NCBI RefSeq assembly: GCF_027107535.1
Contig: NZ_CP114283.1
Coordinates: forward strand, 3,782,001 to 3,846,000
DNA from: Streptomyces aurantiacus
GTDB lineage: Bacteria; Actinomycetota; Actinomycetes; Streptomycetales; Streptomycetaceae
Length of the DNA: 64,000 nucleotides
Reading direction: 5' to 3'
Shown: one piece after another, positions 33,164 through 42,109 of the stretch
Layout: the number at the start of each line of letters is the position of its first letter
How positions within the stretch are numbered: position 1 is the stretch's first letter
Notes under the pieces: model-generated
Database searches by the model: none
What the model saw: only the letters and a program-made list of their open reading frames with translations
Told to the model about the DNA's origin: nothing
Position numbers and translations under genes: made by a program

Positions 33164-34309
33164 GTGTCCCTCACCTTTCACTGGTTCCTGCCCACCAACG
33201 GCGACAGCCGCCATGTCGTGGGAGGCGGACACGGCACCCCGGCCACGGTGTCCGGGCGGGACCGGCCGCCGACGGTCGCCTATCTGAGCCAGATCGCCCG
33301 AGCGGCCGAGGACCTCGGCTTCGTCGGCGCGCTCACGCCCACCGGCGCCTGGTGCGAGGACGCCTGGCTGACCACCGCGATGGTCAGCCGGCACACCGAG
33401 CGGCTGAAGTTCCTGGTCGCCTTCCGGCCGGGGTCCGTGTCGCCGACGCTCGCCGCGCAGATGGCATCCACGTTCCAGCGGCAGTCCGGCGGACGGCTCC
33501 TCCTCAACGTCGTCACCGGCGGCGAGAGCCACGAGCAGCGCGCCTACGGCGACTTCCTCGACAAGGACGCCCGTTACCGCCGCACCGGTGAGTTCCTGCA
33601 GATCGTGCGGGGCCTGTGGGAGGGCAGGACCGTCGACCTGACCGGCGAGTTCCTGCGGGTCGAGGACGCCCGCCTCGCCCGGCTGCCCGACCCGGTCCCC
33701 GAGGTGTACTTCGGCGGATCGTCGCCCATCGCGGGCGAGATCGCCGCCCGGCACGTGGACGTCTACCTCACCTGGGGCGAACCGCCCGCGCAGGTCGCCG
33801 AGAAGATCGCGTGGGTCCGCGCGCTGGCGGAGAAGGAGGGCCGCGACGTCCGGTTCGGCATCCGGTTGCACGTCATCACACGCGACACCTCCGAGCAGGC
33901 CTGGGCGGAGGCCGAGCGGCTGCTCGCCGGCTTCGACCCGCAGACGGTGAAGTCCGTACAGGCCGGACTCGCCCGCAGCGAGTCCGAGGGCCAGCAGCGG
34001 ATGCTCGCCCTCCACGGAGGCGGCAGCCGGGACGGTCTGGAGATCCACCCCAACCTGTGGGCCGGCATCGGTCTCGTGCGCGGCGGCGCGGGCACCGCCC
34101 TGGTCGGCAGCCACGACGAGGTCGCCGAGCGCATCGCCGAGTACCACGGTCTGGGCATCGACGAGTTCGTGCTCTCCGGCTACCCGCACCTGGAGGAGGC
34201 GTACTGGTTCGGCGAGGGAGTCCTGCCCCGGCTCGCCGTGCGAGGGCTGTGGCAGCACCCGTTCACCGGCAGGGCCACCCCCGCGGCACAGGAGCCGTTC
34301 GCGAGCTAA
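33164..34309 (+). CDS. ssuD: FMNH2-dependent alkanesulfonate monooxygenase
   Basis: Releases sulfite from alkanesulfonates with FMNH2 and oxygen, giving sulfur for growth. The 381-residue length equals that of E. coli SsuD. LLM-type features include the N-terminal LTFHWFLPTNGDSRHV, GFVGALTPTGAWCEDAW, LKFLVAFRPGSVSPTLAAQM, LLLNVVTGGESHEQRAYGD and a late GIDEFVLSGYPHLEEA. The start is GTG with GGAG at about nine bases. It belongs with the SsuE-like reductase 446 bases upstream. The leader peptide and attenuator at 31343-31538 likely control both. No ssuABC transporter lies in the window. Confidence 0.93.
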   Translation: MSLTFHWFLPTNGDSRHVVGGGHGTPATVSGRDRPPTVAYLSQIARAAEDLGFVGALTPTGAWCEDAWLTTAMVSRHTERLKFLVAFRPGSVSPTLAAQMASTFQRQSGGRLLLNVVTGGESHEQRAYGDFLDKDARYRRTGEFLQIVRGLWEGRTVDLTGEFLRVEDARLARLPDPVPEVYFGGSSPIAGEIAARHVDVYLTWGEPPAQVAEKIAWVRALAEKEGRDVRFGIRLHVITRDTSEQAWAEAERLLAGFDPQTVKSVQAGLARSESEGQQRMLALHGGGSRDGLEIHPNLWAGIGLVRGGAGTALVGSHDEVAERIAEYHGLGIDEFVLSGYPHLEEAYWFGEGVLPRLAVRGLWQHPFTGRATPAAQEPFAS

Positions 34310-34331
34310 CGCCTTGCTCCCTCCGAACGCC

Positions 34332-34574
34332 TCAGCGCAGTACGGCCACGCTCATGCGCAGTCCGCTGCCGGCCGCTTCGGCGAGGGCGTTGGTGTGGCC
34401 GGCTGCCGCCGCGCGTTCGTACCAGGTGAGTGTTTGGTCCAGGTCTTCGGCCTTGGTCAGTTCAGCTCCGACGGAGGCCAGGACATCGGTCCCGCCCGCC
34501 GCCGCCGCGCGGTCGAAGCAGAGCAGAGCGTCCGCGGGCCGTTCCTCGGCCAGGAGGTGGCCGCCGACCTCGGC
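34332..34574 (-). pseudogene. Sel1/TPR-like repeat protein, C-terminal remnant
   Basis: The minus frame from about 34574 to the TGA at 34332 encodes about 80 residues with two repeats of the Sel1/TPR kind (DALLCFDRAAAAGGTDVLAS and TLTWYERAAAAGHTNALAEA). Upstream the frame is open but loses the repeat pattern and has no start or ribosome site, so it looks like the tail of a longer solenoid protein. Confidence 0.45.
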
Positions 34575-34790
34575 ATGTACGTGCGTGGGACCTTCGGATG
34601 CGGCGAGGTCGCCCCACGGCGGCGAGGTGCTCGGTGGCCGGACGGAGAACCGACAAGGAGCCCTGTGTCCGAGGTCGCGGCGCCGGGGAAAATCGCTGTA
34701 CTCCGCGCCCTCCCGGGTGATGACCTTGAGTGAGCCCCCGGCTCGCATCAGGCAGACGGGTCGGGGCGACAAGAGTGAAGGGGGACGGCT

Positions 34791-35486
34791 GTGACCACCA
34801 GGAACATCCTGCTGTCCGGCATCGTCGGTTCGACCGCCTACGGTCTGGCCCACGAGGGCTCCGACGTGGACCGGCTCGGCATGTTCGCCGCCCCCACCGA
34901 GGACCTGCACGGCCTCCACGGGCCGAAGGAGTCCCACGTCACCACCAAGCCCGACAGCACGCTCCACGAAGCGGCCAAGTGGTGCAGGCTCGCCCTGGGC
35001 GGCAACCCGACCGTGACCGAACTGGTGTGGCTGCCCGACGAGTTGTACGAGGTCCGCACGCCGCTGGGCGACGAGCTGATCGGCCTGCGCACGACGCTCC
35101 TCTCCGCGAAGCGGGTCCGCGACGCCTATCTCGGTTATGCCACCCAGCAGTTCAAGCGGCTCTATGACCGAGGCGACAACTCGTTCTCCGCGGACACCCG
35201 CAAGCGGACCGCCAAGCACGCCCGGCACCTGCGACGCCTGTGCCACCAGGGGTTCGAGCTGTACGCCACCGGCCGCCTGAGCATCCGCGTCGAGAACCCC
35301 GAGGAGTACCACCGCTTCGGCGAACAGGTGGCAGCCGACGCCATGGCCGCGCTTCCCCTGCTCAAGCACTACGAGTCCGCCTTCGACGAGACCCGCAGCG
35401 TCCTGCCGGAGCAGGCCGACGAGGCACCCGTCGAGGCGTGGCTGCGCAGAGTGCGCGCCCACCACTACACGCAGAGGGGAGCGTGA
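34791..35486 (+). CDS. RlaP-type predicted nucleotidyltransferase
   Basis: A 231-residue protein of the DNA polymerase beta-like nucleotidyltransferase superfamily, RNA-ligase-associated (RlaP) group. The N-terminal GIVGSTAYGLAHEGSDVDRLG contains the GS and DxD signatures (the second acid position reads D-R), followed by THEAAKWCRLALGGNPTVTE-like helices and a helical C-terminus. Members are predicted to modify RNA ends and often accompany RNA ligases, but no ligase is encoded here. Start GTG 34791. Transfer target unknown. Confidence 0.78.
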   Translation: MTTRNILLSGIVGSTAYGLAHEGSDVDRLGMFAAPTEDLHGLHGPKESHVTTKPDSTLHEAAKWCRLALGGNPTVTELVWLPDELYEVRTPLGDELIGLRTTLLSAKRVRDAYLGYATQQFKRLYDRGDNSFSADTRKRTAKHARHLRRLCHQGFELYATGRLSIRVENPEEYHRFGEQVAADAMAALPLLKHYESAFDETRSVLPEQADEAPVEAWLRRVRAHHYTQRGA

Positions 35487-35859
35487 CCGGCCGGCTCGCG
35501 ATCGGCGGCCCGACCTGTCACGCGTCCTCACTCACCTCGCTCCGCGCGGCGATGCGTACGCGCGGAGCGTGCTGACAGCGCGCCGACCGCGAGGTTCGCG
35601 GCGGCGGCCCGCCCCGGGCGGCGGCGACACGCTGCCACCGGCGCTCCCGCTCCGGCCGGCGGATCCCCTCGGCGCGGTGGCGCGGAAGTCCTCCGTCCGA
35701 GCGGTCCCGATGGGCCCTTGGTGTGACCTGTCGCTCACGAGTGACTGTTTCGGCCTGCGCGGAATGAATGATGCCGTATAAATGGTTGGTATATACATCG
35801 AGCTTGTCGCTCGACCCACCGTGCGCGGGCCACCAACCCGCCCCGACCAGCGAGGCACC
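35487..35859. promoter_or_regulatory. Intergenic region with aldehyde dehydrogenase promoter
   Basis: Nothing gene-like is visible in these 373 bases. Just upstream of the dehydrogenase is an AT-rich patch (about 35761-35800) with GTATA (35776-35780) and TATAC (35792-35796) arms, which may be a promoter or operator. Confidence 0.4.
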
Positions 35860-37182
35860 GTGAACCAGCCCACCCCCCAGCAGCCCGCCGACGTCGTGGC
35901 CCGGCTGCGCGCCACCTTCCGCTCAGGCCGCACCAAGCCCGTCGAATGGCGCACCGGCCAGCTGAGCCGCCTGCGCGAGATGCTCACCGCGCACGGCGAG
36001 GACCTGGCCGCGGCCCTCCACGCCGACCTGGGCAAGAGCTCCACCGAGGCCTTCCGTACGGAGATCGACTTCGTCGTACGGGAGATCGACCACACACTGG
36101 AGTACCTTGACGGGTGGCTGCGCCCCGAGTCCGCCCCCGTCCCCGCGCACCTCGGCACCGACGCGACGGCCTGGACGCGGTACGACCCGCTCGGTGTCGT
36201 CCTCGTCATCGCCCCCTGGAACTACCCGGCGCAGCTCCTGCTCGCCCCGATGCTGGGCGCCCTGGCCGCGGGCAACGCGGTCGTCGTCAAGCCCAGCGAA
36301 ATGGCCCCGGCCACCTCCGCCGAGCTCGCCCGGCTGCTGCCCCGGTTCCTCGACACCGAGGCGGTCGCCGTCGTCGAGGGCGGTGTCCCCGAGACCACGG
36401 CCCTGCTCGCCGAGCGATTCGACCACATCTTCTACACCGGCAACGGCACGGTCGGTCGCATCGTGATGACCGCCGCCGCCCAGCACCTCACCCCGGTCAC
36501 CCTCGAACTCGGCGGCAAGTCCCCGGCCTTCGTGGACCGGGACACCGACCCGGCCGTCGTCGCCGACCGCCTGGTGCGCGGCAAGTTCCTCAACGCCGGG
36601 CAGACCTGCGTCGCCCCCGACTACGTCCTGACCGACCCGGAGACCGCCCGCGCCCTGGAGCCCGCGCTGGCCAAGGCCGTAGAGGCGCTGTTCGGGGCCG
36701 ACGCGGCGAGCTCCCCCGAGTACGGCCGGATCGTCAACGAGCGGCACTTCGACCGGCTCAGCGGACTGCTCGGCTCCGGCCGAGTCGTCGTGGGCGGCGA
36801 CAGCGACCGCGCGACGAAGTACATCGCGCCGACCGTCCTGGCCGACGTCGAGCCCGACGCGCCGGTCATGCGCGAGGAGATCTTCGGCCCGGTTCTGCCG
36901 ATCGTGACCGTCCGCGGGCTGGACGACGCCATCGGCTTCATCAACGACCGCGACAAGCCCCTCGCCCTGTACGTCTTCACCGAGTCGGACGTGACCCGGG
37001 AGCGGCTCGCCGAGGAGACGTCCTCCGGAGGTTTGGGCTTCGGTCTGCCGCTCGCCCACCTCACCGTCTCCGACCTGCCCTTCGGCGGCGTGGGGGAGAG
37101 CGGCATGGGCAACTACCACGGCCGCTACTCGATCGAGACGTTCAGCCACCGCAAGGCCGTGCTGGAGAAGCCGCTGAGCTGA
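35860..37182 (+). CDS. Aldehyde dehydrogenase, class 3-like
   Basis: NAD(P)-dependent oxidation of aldehydes to acids. The 440-residue length is that of short, class 3 (ALDH3-like) enzymes. Catalytic residues are visible: Asn121 (VIAPWNYP), Glu216 (LELGGKSP) and Cys250 (NAGQTCVAP). A FYTGNGTVGR nucleotide-binding loop and a late GEEIFGPV-type segment (REEIFGPVLP) are present. The frame extends to 35782, but I chose the GTG at 35860 with a GCGAGG site. Physiological aldehyde unknown. Confidence 0.93.
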   Translation: MNQPTPQQPADVVARLRATFRSGRTKPVEWRTGQLSRLREMLTAHGEDLAAALHADLGKSSTEAFRTEIDFVVREIDHTLEYLDGWLRPESAPVPAHLGTDATAWTRYDPLGVVLVIAPWNYPAQLLLAPMLGALAAGNAVVVKPSEMAPATSAELARLLPRFLDTEAVAVVEGGVPETTALLAERFDHIFYTGNGTVGRIVMTAAAQHLTPVTLELGGKSPAFVDRDTDPAVVADRLVRGKFLNAGQTCVAPDYVLTDPETARALEPALAKAVEALFGADAASSPEYGRIVNERHFDRLSGLLGSGRVVVGGDSDRATKYIAPTVLADVEPDAPVMREEIFGPVLPIVTVRGLDDAIGFINDRDKPLALYVFTESDVTRERLAEETSSGGLGFGLPLAHLTVSDLPFGGVGESGMGNYHGRYSIETFSHRKAVLEKPLS

Positions 37183-37217
37183 AGCGGAGCGGTGGAGGGC
37201 GGCTGCGGGGCGAGTTG

Positions 37218-37250
37218 ACTGGTCTACACCCTTGACTGGTCCAGACCAAG
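37218..37250 (+). promoter_or_regulatory. Two DasR-type binding sites
   Basis: Two copies of a DasR-like sequence lie 17 bases apart: ACTGGTCTACACCCTT (37218-37233) and ACTGGTCCAGACCAAG (37235-37250), each 13 of 16 against the consensus ACTGGTCTAGACCACT. Directly repeated sites of this kind are known in Streptomyces chitinase promoters, where GlcNAc-derived signals lift DasR repression. Confidence 0.75.
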
Positions 37251-37385
37251 GGAGTTGAGTGTGCCTCCACACCCCCCACCACGGCCGCTCCGTGCGCCGC
37301 GGCCGGTGCCACCGGCGCGCGTACAAGGTCTGCTCCGCTCTGCCCTCGTACGGGTGCGGCCGTGCTCCGCGAAGGAGTTGGTCCT

Positions 37386-38273
37386 GTGTCGAGGCGTCGT
37401 ATCTCTGCGTTCGTGGCCGCGGTCGTCCTCGGAGGCGCCGCGCCGGTGATCCTGCCGGCGTCGGGCGCGTCCGCGGCGGCCTGTTCGAGCTACCCGAACT
37501 GGGTGGCGGGCAAGGCCTACGTCACCGGAAACATCGTCCGGTACACCGACGGCAAGGCGTACATCGCCGAGCACGACAACCCGGGTTACGACCCCACCAT
37601 CAGCACCTGGTTCTGGGAGCCGTACGCCTGTGACGGCGGACCCACCAACCCCTCCGGGTTCGTGGTGAGCGAAGCGCAGTTCAACCAGATGTTCCCGGGC
37701 CGGAACTCCTTCTACACCTACAACGGGCTGAAGGCCGCGATGAGCGCCTACCCGGCCTTCGCGAACACCGGCAGCGACACGGTGAAGAAGCAGGAGGCCG
37801 CGGCCTTCCTCGCCAACGTCAGTCACGAGACCGGCGGGCTGGTCCACATCGTCGAGCAGAACACCGCCAACTACCCGCACTACTGCGACTGGGGCCGGCC
37901 GTACGGCTGTCCGGCCGGCCAGGCCGCGTACTACGGGCGCGGGCCGATCCAGCTCAGCTGGAACTTCAACTACAAGGCCGCGGGCGACGCGCTCGGCATC
38001 GACCTCCTGAACAACCCCTGGCTCGTGCAGAACGACGCCGCCGTGGCCTGGAAGACAGGTCTCTGGTACTGGAACACCCAGTCCGGCCCCGGCTCCATGA
38101 CCGGCCACAACGCGATGGTCAACGGGGCGGGCTTCGGCCAGACGATCCGCTCCATCAACGGTTCGCTGGAGTGCGACGGCAAGAACCCCGCCCAGGTGCA
38201 GAGCAGGGTGAACAACTACCAGCGGTTCACGCAGATCCTCGGCACGACGACGGGCAACAACCTGTACTGCTGA
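37386..38273 (+). CDS. Secreted GH19 chitinase with CBM5/12
   Basis: Endochitinase of 295 residues. A signal peptide ends around SGASAAACSS (residue 31); an N-terminal chitin-binding CBM5/12 (about 33-82) has WVAGKAYVTGNIVRY and STWFWEPYAC; the GH19 domain (about 90-295) has catalytic Glu148 in SHETGGL and Glu157 in IVEQNT, with YYGRGPIQLSWNFNY. This architecture matches the Streptomyces ChiC/ChiG chitinases. GTG 37386 follows GAAGGAG at eight bases. Two DasR-like sites lie about 140 bases upstream, indicating chitin-derived regulation. Confidence 0.95.
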   Translation: MSRRRISAFVAAVVLGGAAPVILPASGASAAACSSYPNWVAGKAYVTGNIVRYTDGKAYIAEHDNPGYDPTISTWFWEPYACDGGPTNPSGFVVSEAQFNQMFPGRNSFYTYNGLKAAMSAYPAFANTGSDTVKKQEAAAFLANVSHETGGLVHIVEQNTANYPHYCDWGRPYGCPAGQAAYYGRGPIQLSWNFNYKAAGDALGIDLLNNPWLVQNDAAVAWKTGLWYWNTQSGPGSMTGHNAMVNGAGFGQTIRSINGSLECDGKNPAQVQSRVNNYQRFTQILGTTTGNNLYC

Positions 38274-38286
38274 CCCTCCTGGCGGA

Positions 38287-38327
38287 CACGGCTCCGCGGC
38301 CGGCTGTGAACCGGCCGCGGAGCCGTG
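38287..38327. terminator. Bidirectional hairpin terminator
   Basis: A 17-bp perfect stem (38287-38303 and 38311-38327, arm CACGGCTCCGCGGCCGG) with a 7-base loop sits between the convergent chitinase and catalase genes. Confidence 0.88.
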
Positions 38328-38348
38328 ACGCCGCTCAGCGCCCGGCGC

Positions 38349-40007
38349 TCAGCGCGTGACCGTGTGCCGCGTGTTGGGGACGCAGTGGGTCATGGTCAGT
38401 CCGGCGACGTCCCGGGGCGGGTTCTCGCCCAGCTTGGCGAGCCGCTCGCGATCCTCCTCGGTGAGGTCCTGGCCGGCCAGCGGCTGAAGGCCGGCCACGT
38501 CCTGGGGGCTGATCTTGAGCCCTTCGCCCACCTTCAGGCCGAGTTCGTTCTCGACCAGCAGGAAGTGCCAGACCATCCGCTCCTGCACCGGCGGGTCGCA
38601 CTGGGAGAGCAAGGTGACGAAGTTCTTCACCAGGTCGTCCCGCTCCCACTCCTCCATCAGCAGGTAGCGCTGCCCGGCCTGCGTGTAGTCGTTGGTGCGG
38701 GGGATCCGTTTGCGGGTGAGCCGGCCGTGGATCTCCGGTCCCTGCTCGTCGAGTGTGGGGTACTGCCCCTCGCGCAGGCCACCGGTGATCGACGGCTCGT
38801 AGTTCACGATCGGATTCTCGCCGCCGCCGTCCACGTGGTACGTCATCTGGCCGTCACGCTGGTTCGTACGGACCTCGGCGTTCTTGGCCTGGTTGACCGG
38901 GAGCTGGAGATAGTTCGGCCCCACCCGGTAACGCTGCGTGTCGCTGTAGGAGAAGGTCCGGCCGACGAGCATCTTGTCGTCGGAGAAGTCCAGGCCGTCC
39001 ACCAGGACACCGGTACCGAAGGAGATCTGCTCGTTCTCCGCGAAGTAGTTGTCCGGCATCCGGTCGAGCACCATCCTGCCGACCGGCTTCGGCGGGAAGT
39101 CCTGCTCCGGCCAGGTCTTGGTGTCGTCCAGCGGATCGAAGTCGAGCTCGGGGTGATCGTGGTCGTCCATCACCTGGACCAGCAGTTCCCACTCCGGGTG
39201 GTCGCCGCGCCCCACCGCCTCGTAGAGGTCCTTGGTGGCGTGGCCGAGGCCATCGGCCTGGACGTTGGCCGCGTCCTCCTCGGTCATGCTGCGCACGCCC
39301 TGCTTGGGCATCCAGTGGTACTTGACCAGGACCGTGCCGCCCTCCTCGTTCACCCACTTGTAGGTGTTGACGCCGAATCCCTGCATGTGGCGGTAGTCGG
39401 CAGGGATGCCGCGCGGGCTGAAGAGGTTGATCAGCATGTGCATGGACTCGGGTGTCTGCGACATGAAGTCGAAGATCCGGCGCGGCTGCTGTTCGAAGGT
39501 GACCGGGTCGGGCTTGAGGGCGTGGATCACGTCCGGGAATTTGATCGCGTCCCGGATGAAGAACACCCCCAGGTTGTTGCCGACCAGGTCCCAGTTGCCG
39601 TCCTCGGTGTAGAACTTCACCGCGAAGCCGCGCGGATCGCGCGCCGCCTCGGAGGAGTCCCGGCCGCCGATCACCGTGGAGAAGCGAACGGCCAGGTCCG
39701 TGCGCTTGCCGCGCTCCGCGAAGAGCTTGGCGCGGGTGAAGCGGCCGATCGGCTCGTCGCCCCAGGAGCCGTACGCCTCGAAGTAGCCGTAGGCGGTCAC
39801 GCCGCGGGCGTGCACGACGCGCTCGGGGATGCGCTCGCGGTCGAAGTGGCTGATCTTCTCGAGGAGCTGGTAGTTCTCCAGCGTCGCGGGGCCGCGGGCA
39901 CCGACGGTCCGCTGGTTCTGGTTGTCGTGGACCGGGTGTCCCTGCCGGTTGGTGAGTACCTTCCGGTCGTCGTCCGGGGCGGGGCCGGTGCTCGCTACGT
40001 CCGTCAC
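38349..40007 (-). CDS. katA: Monofunctional haem catalase
   Basis: Decomposes hydrogen peroxide. The 552-residue protein is a clade-3-like catalase: catalytic His66 in [28 protein letters not shown], the active-site Asn in [14 protein letters not shown], and the haem-binding Tyr in [14 protein letters not shown]. The GTG start at 40007 has GAGG upstream. It is convergent with the chitinase across a strong terminator; its upstream region (40008-40142) contains AT-rich operator-like sequence. Confidence 0.94.
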   Translation of the reverse strand: MTDVASTGPAPDDDRKVLTNRQGHPVHDNQNQRTVGARGPATLENYQLLEKISHFDRERIPERVVHARGVTAYGYFEAYGSWGDEPIGRFTRAKLFAERGKRTDLAVRFSTVIGGRDSSEAARDPRGFAVKFYTEDGNWDLVGNNLGVFFIRDAIKFPDVIHALKPDPVTFEQQPRRIFDFMSQTPESMHMLINLFSPRGIPADYRHMQGFGVNTYKWVNEEGGTVLVKYHWMPKQGVRSMTEEDAANVQADGLGHATKDLYEAVGRGDHPEWELLVQVMDDHDHPELDFDPLDDTKTWPEQDFPPKPVGRMVLDRMPDNYFAENEQISFGTGVLVDGLDFSDDKMLVGRTFSYSDTQRYRVGPNYLQLPVNQAKNAEVRTNQRDGQMTYHVDGGGENPIVNYEPSITGGLREGQYPTLDEQGPEIHGRLTRKRIPRTNDYTQAGQRYLLMEEWERDDLVKNFVTLLSQCDPPVQERMVWHFLLVENELGLKVGEGLKISPQDVAGLQPLAGQDLTEEDRERLAKLGENPPRDVAGLTMTHCVPNTRHTVTR

Positions 40008-40142
40008 GTTCGTCCACTCCTCTGGGGTCGTACGAGAATTCCTGAACAGATATGCCCCAATTTGGCCGTATATCTTCCCATGCTGGGGAACCGCGGCCGA
40101 CAGGGCCGTTCGCCGGGCGTACCGGCCGGAGTGACACCGTGG
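40008..40142 (-). promoter_or_regulatory. Catalase promoter region
   Basis: The gap upstream of katA has an AT-rich core (about 40041-40081: GATATGCCCCAATTTGG, then CGTATATCTTCCC) flanked by CCCCA and TGGGG. It likely holds the catalase promoter and a peroxide-sensor operator, but I cannot name the regulator. Confidence 0.4.
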
Positions 40143-40415
40143 TCAGCCGAGGATGCTCCACGACGTGGTGCCGTTCGCCGCCATGAGAAGGGCGAGCACC
40201 ACGATGTCGGCGATGCCGAGCCACAGCCCGAGCAGTGCTCTGAAGCGTCGGGGCGTGTCCCGGCGCAGGGCCATGGTGGCCAGGACGATGGCGATGGGGC
40301 CGAGGACGAAGTTCAGGACGAGGAGACCGACCAGGCCGAGGACGAAGGAGGCCACGGCCATCCCCTCGGTGTCCCGCCTGCCGGTCTCCCGCCGGCCGGG
40401 TGCTGTCAGTCGCAT
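40143..40415 (-). CDS. DUF4190-type small membrane protein
   Basis: A 90-residue protein with two hydrophobic segments, the first MAVASFVLGLVGLLVLNFVLG and the second LLGLWLGIADIVVLALLM, typical of DUF4190 proteins (small two-helix membrane proteins of unknown role). An upstream start at 40457 would overlap the next gene; the ATG at 40415 (MRLTAPG) lies just after that gene's stop. It is probably co-transcribed with it. Confidence 0.7.
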   Translation of the reverse strand: MRLTAPGRRETGRRDTEGMAVASFVLGLVGLLVLNFVLGPIAIVLATMALRRDTPRRFRALLGLWLGIADIVVLALLMAANGTTSWSILG

Positions 40416-40419
40416 CACG

Positions 40420-40584
40420 TCACGCCCTTCGGGTGCGGCCGGACCGGCGCCGCTCACGGACGGCGAAAACCGCCAGCCAGACGGTGATGGCCACGCCGGC
40501 CACGATGGTCACGGGCCAGGGAAGGTAGGCGGCCGACCCGATCAGCACGGTCAGCAGAAGGAAGGCCACGACAAGGATGAGCAT
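40420..40584 (-). CDS. Small two-TM membrane protein, 54 aa
   Basis: Two hydrophobic segments (MLILVVAFLLLTVLIGSAAY and a PWPVTIVAGVAITVWLAVFA stretch) and a basic Arg-rich tail. ATG 40584 has a strong GGGAG site at six bases. Function unknown; it precedes the DUF4190 gene by four bases. Confidence 0.7.
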   Translation of the reverse strand: MLILVVAFLLLTVLIGSAAYLPWPVTIVAGVAITVWLAVFAVRERRRSGRTRRA

Positions 40585-40767
40585 GTCTACTCCCGTTCGC
40601 GCGGGGACACGGGCAACGAGGTGGAACGCCACTGCATGAACATGCGGTCACGGGTGTCCCGGCGGACCGACGTCACACCTCCGTCGGGCGGAGGGAGGTT
40701 GGCCGCGCCGCTCAGGGGTACTCCGACGATCTTCCGGAAGAGCCGTGGAAGAACTGGAAGGTGACTG

Positions 40768-42093
40768 GTGCCCGAAAAGAACATGAGTGACGTGAACGAC
40801 GTGAAGAACGTCTTCGTGATAGGTCTCGACGACGCCAACCTGCCGACGCTCGAAGCAGCGCCGGCAGCCAAGTCGCTGCGATACCACCCGTTGTTGACGG
40901 TCGAGGAACTGCAGGGCGGGGAGGTGTCGGTCCCGGAGCTCATCGACAAGGCCCAGGCCGTACTGGACGCCTTCGACGGGAGCATCGACGCGATCGTCGG
41001 CTACTGGGACTTCCCGGTCAGCACCCTCGTCCCCATCCTCGCCGAGCGGTACGGAACCCGCAGCACCGGCCTGGAGTCGGTGGTCAAGTGCGAGCACAAG
41101 TACTGGAGCCGGCTGGAGCAGCAGAAGGTCACGGACAGGCACCCCCGGTTCGGCCGGGTCGACCTGGACACCGACGACCCGAAGCCGCCCGAGAACGTGC
41201 GGTTCCCGATGTGGGTCAAGCCCGCCCTGTCGTACTCCTCCGAACTCGCCTTCGGCGTCAAGGACATGGACGAGTTCCGTGACGCCGTCCGGCAGATACG
41301 CGAGGGCATCAGCCGGGTCGGCCGCCCCTTCGAGTACATCCTCGACCAGCTGGAGCTGCCGCCCGAGATGGACGGGGTCGGCGCCCAGGTCTGCCTCGCC
41401 GAAGAGGCGATGACGGGCCTGCAGGTCGCTGTCGAGGGATACGTCCACGAGGGCGAGGTGACCGTCTACGGCGTACTGGACTCCATCAACTACCCCGGCA
41501 CGTCGAGCTTCCAGCGTCACCAGTACCCCTCGACGCTGCCGCCACCGGTGATCGACCAGCTGCACGACGTCACCGAGCGCACCATGCGCCAGATCGGCTT
41601 CGACGAGGCCACCTTCAGCGTCGAGTACTTCTACGACCCCAAGGCGCAGGAGATCAACCTGCTGGAGATCAACCCCCGGCACTCCCAGTCCCACGCCGAG
41701 TTGTTCCAGTACGTCGACGGAGTACCCAACCACCACAGCATGCTCGGCCTCGCCCTCGGGGAGGACCCGCGCATGCCCCGGCGCGAGGGCCCGTACGCGA
41801 TGGCCGCGAAGTGGTACTACCGATGGTTCACCGACGGAGTGGTGCGCAACGTGCCCTCGCCCGAGGACCTCGCCCGTATCGAGCACGAGACCGACGGCGT
41901 GCGGGTGGACGTCACCACCGAGGAGGGCCAGGTCCTCTCCGACCTGTCACAGCAGGACAGCTACAGCTACGAGCTGGCGCACGTCTTCACCGGCGGGAAC
42001 AGCGAGAAGGACCTGCGGGAGAAGTACGACCACTGCGTGGCCGCACTGGGACTCACCTTCGACGAGACCCCCCAGGAACGACCGCACGAGTAA
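40768..42093 (+). CDS. ATP-grasp family protein
   Basis: A 441-residue ATP-grasp ligase-like protein. It begins with a Rossmann-type KNVFVIGLDD segment, then shows WVKPALSYSSELAFGV (ATP-binding Lys region), the PFEYILDQLELPP helix and the metal-binding LLEINPRHSQSH typical of the fold. ATP-grasp enzymes join carboxylates to amines or thiols; the partners are unknown. Start GTG at 40768, with GGAAGG upstream. The CocE-like hydrolase starts 16 bases after its stop, indicating a functional pair such as ligation plus processing. Confidence 0.85.
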   Translation: MPEKNMSDVNDVKNVFVIGLDDANLPTLEAAPAAKSLRYHPLLTVEELQGGEVSVPELIDKAQAVLDAFDGSIDAIVGYWDFPVSTLVPILAERYGTRSTGLESVVKCEHKYWSRLEQQKVTDRHPRFGRVDLDTDDPKPPENVRFPMWVKPALSYSSELAFGVKDMDEFRDAVRQIREGISRVGRPFEYILDQLELPPEMDGVGAQVCLAEEAMTGLQVAVEGYVHEGEVTVYGVLDSINYPGTSSFQRHQYPSTLPPPVIDQLHDVTERTMRQIGFDEATFSVEYFYDPKAQEINLLEINPRHSQSHAELFQYVDGVPNHHSMLGLALGEDPRMPRREGPYAMAAKWYYRWFTDGVVRNVPSPEDLARIEHETDGVRVDVTTEEGQVLSDLSQQDSYSYELAHVFTGGNSEKDLREKYDHCVAALGLTFDETPQERPHE

Positions 42094-42109
42094 GGAGCAA
42101 GTCCACCGC

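Noticed and set aside
32578..33174. Minus ORF with LPALALALAL repeats, as a membrane protein
   Set aside because: It is the antisense reading of the GCCAAC tandem repeat and has no ribosome site.
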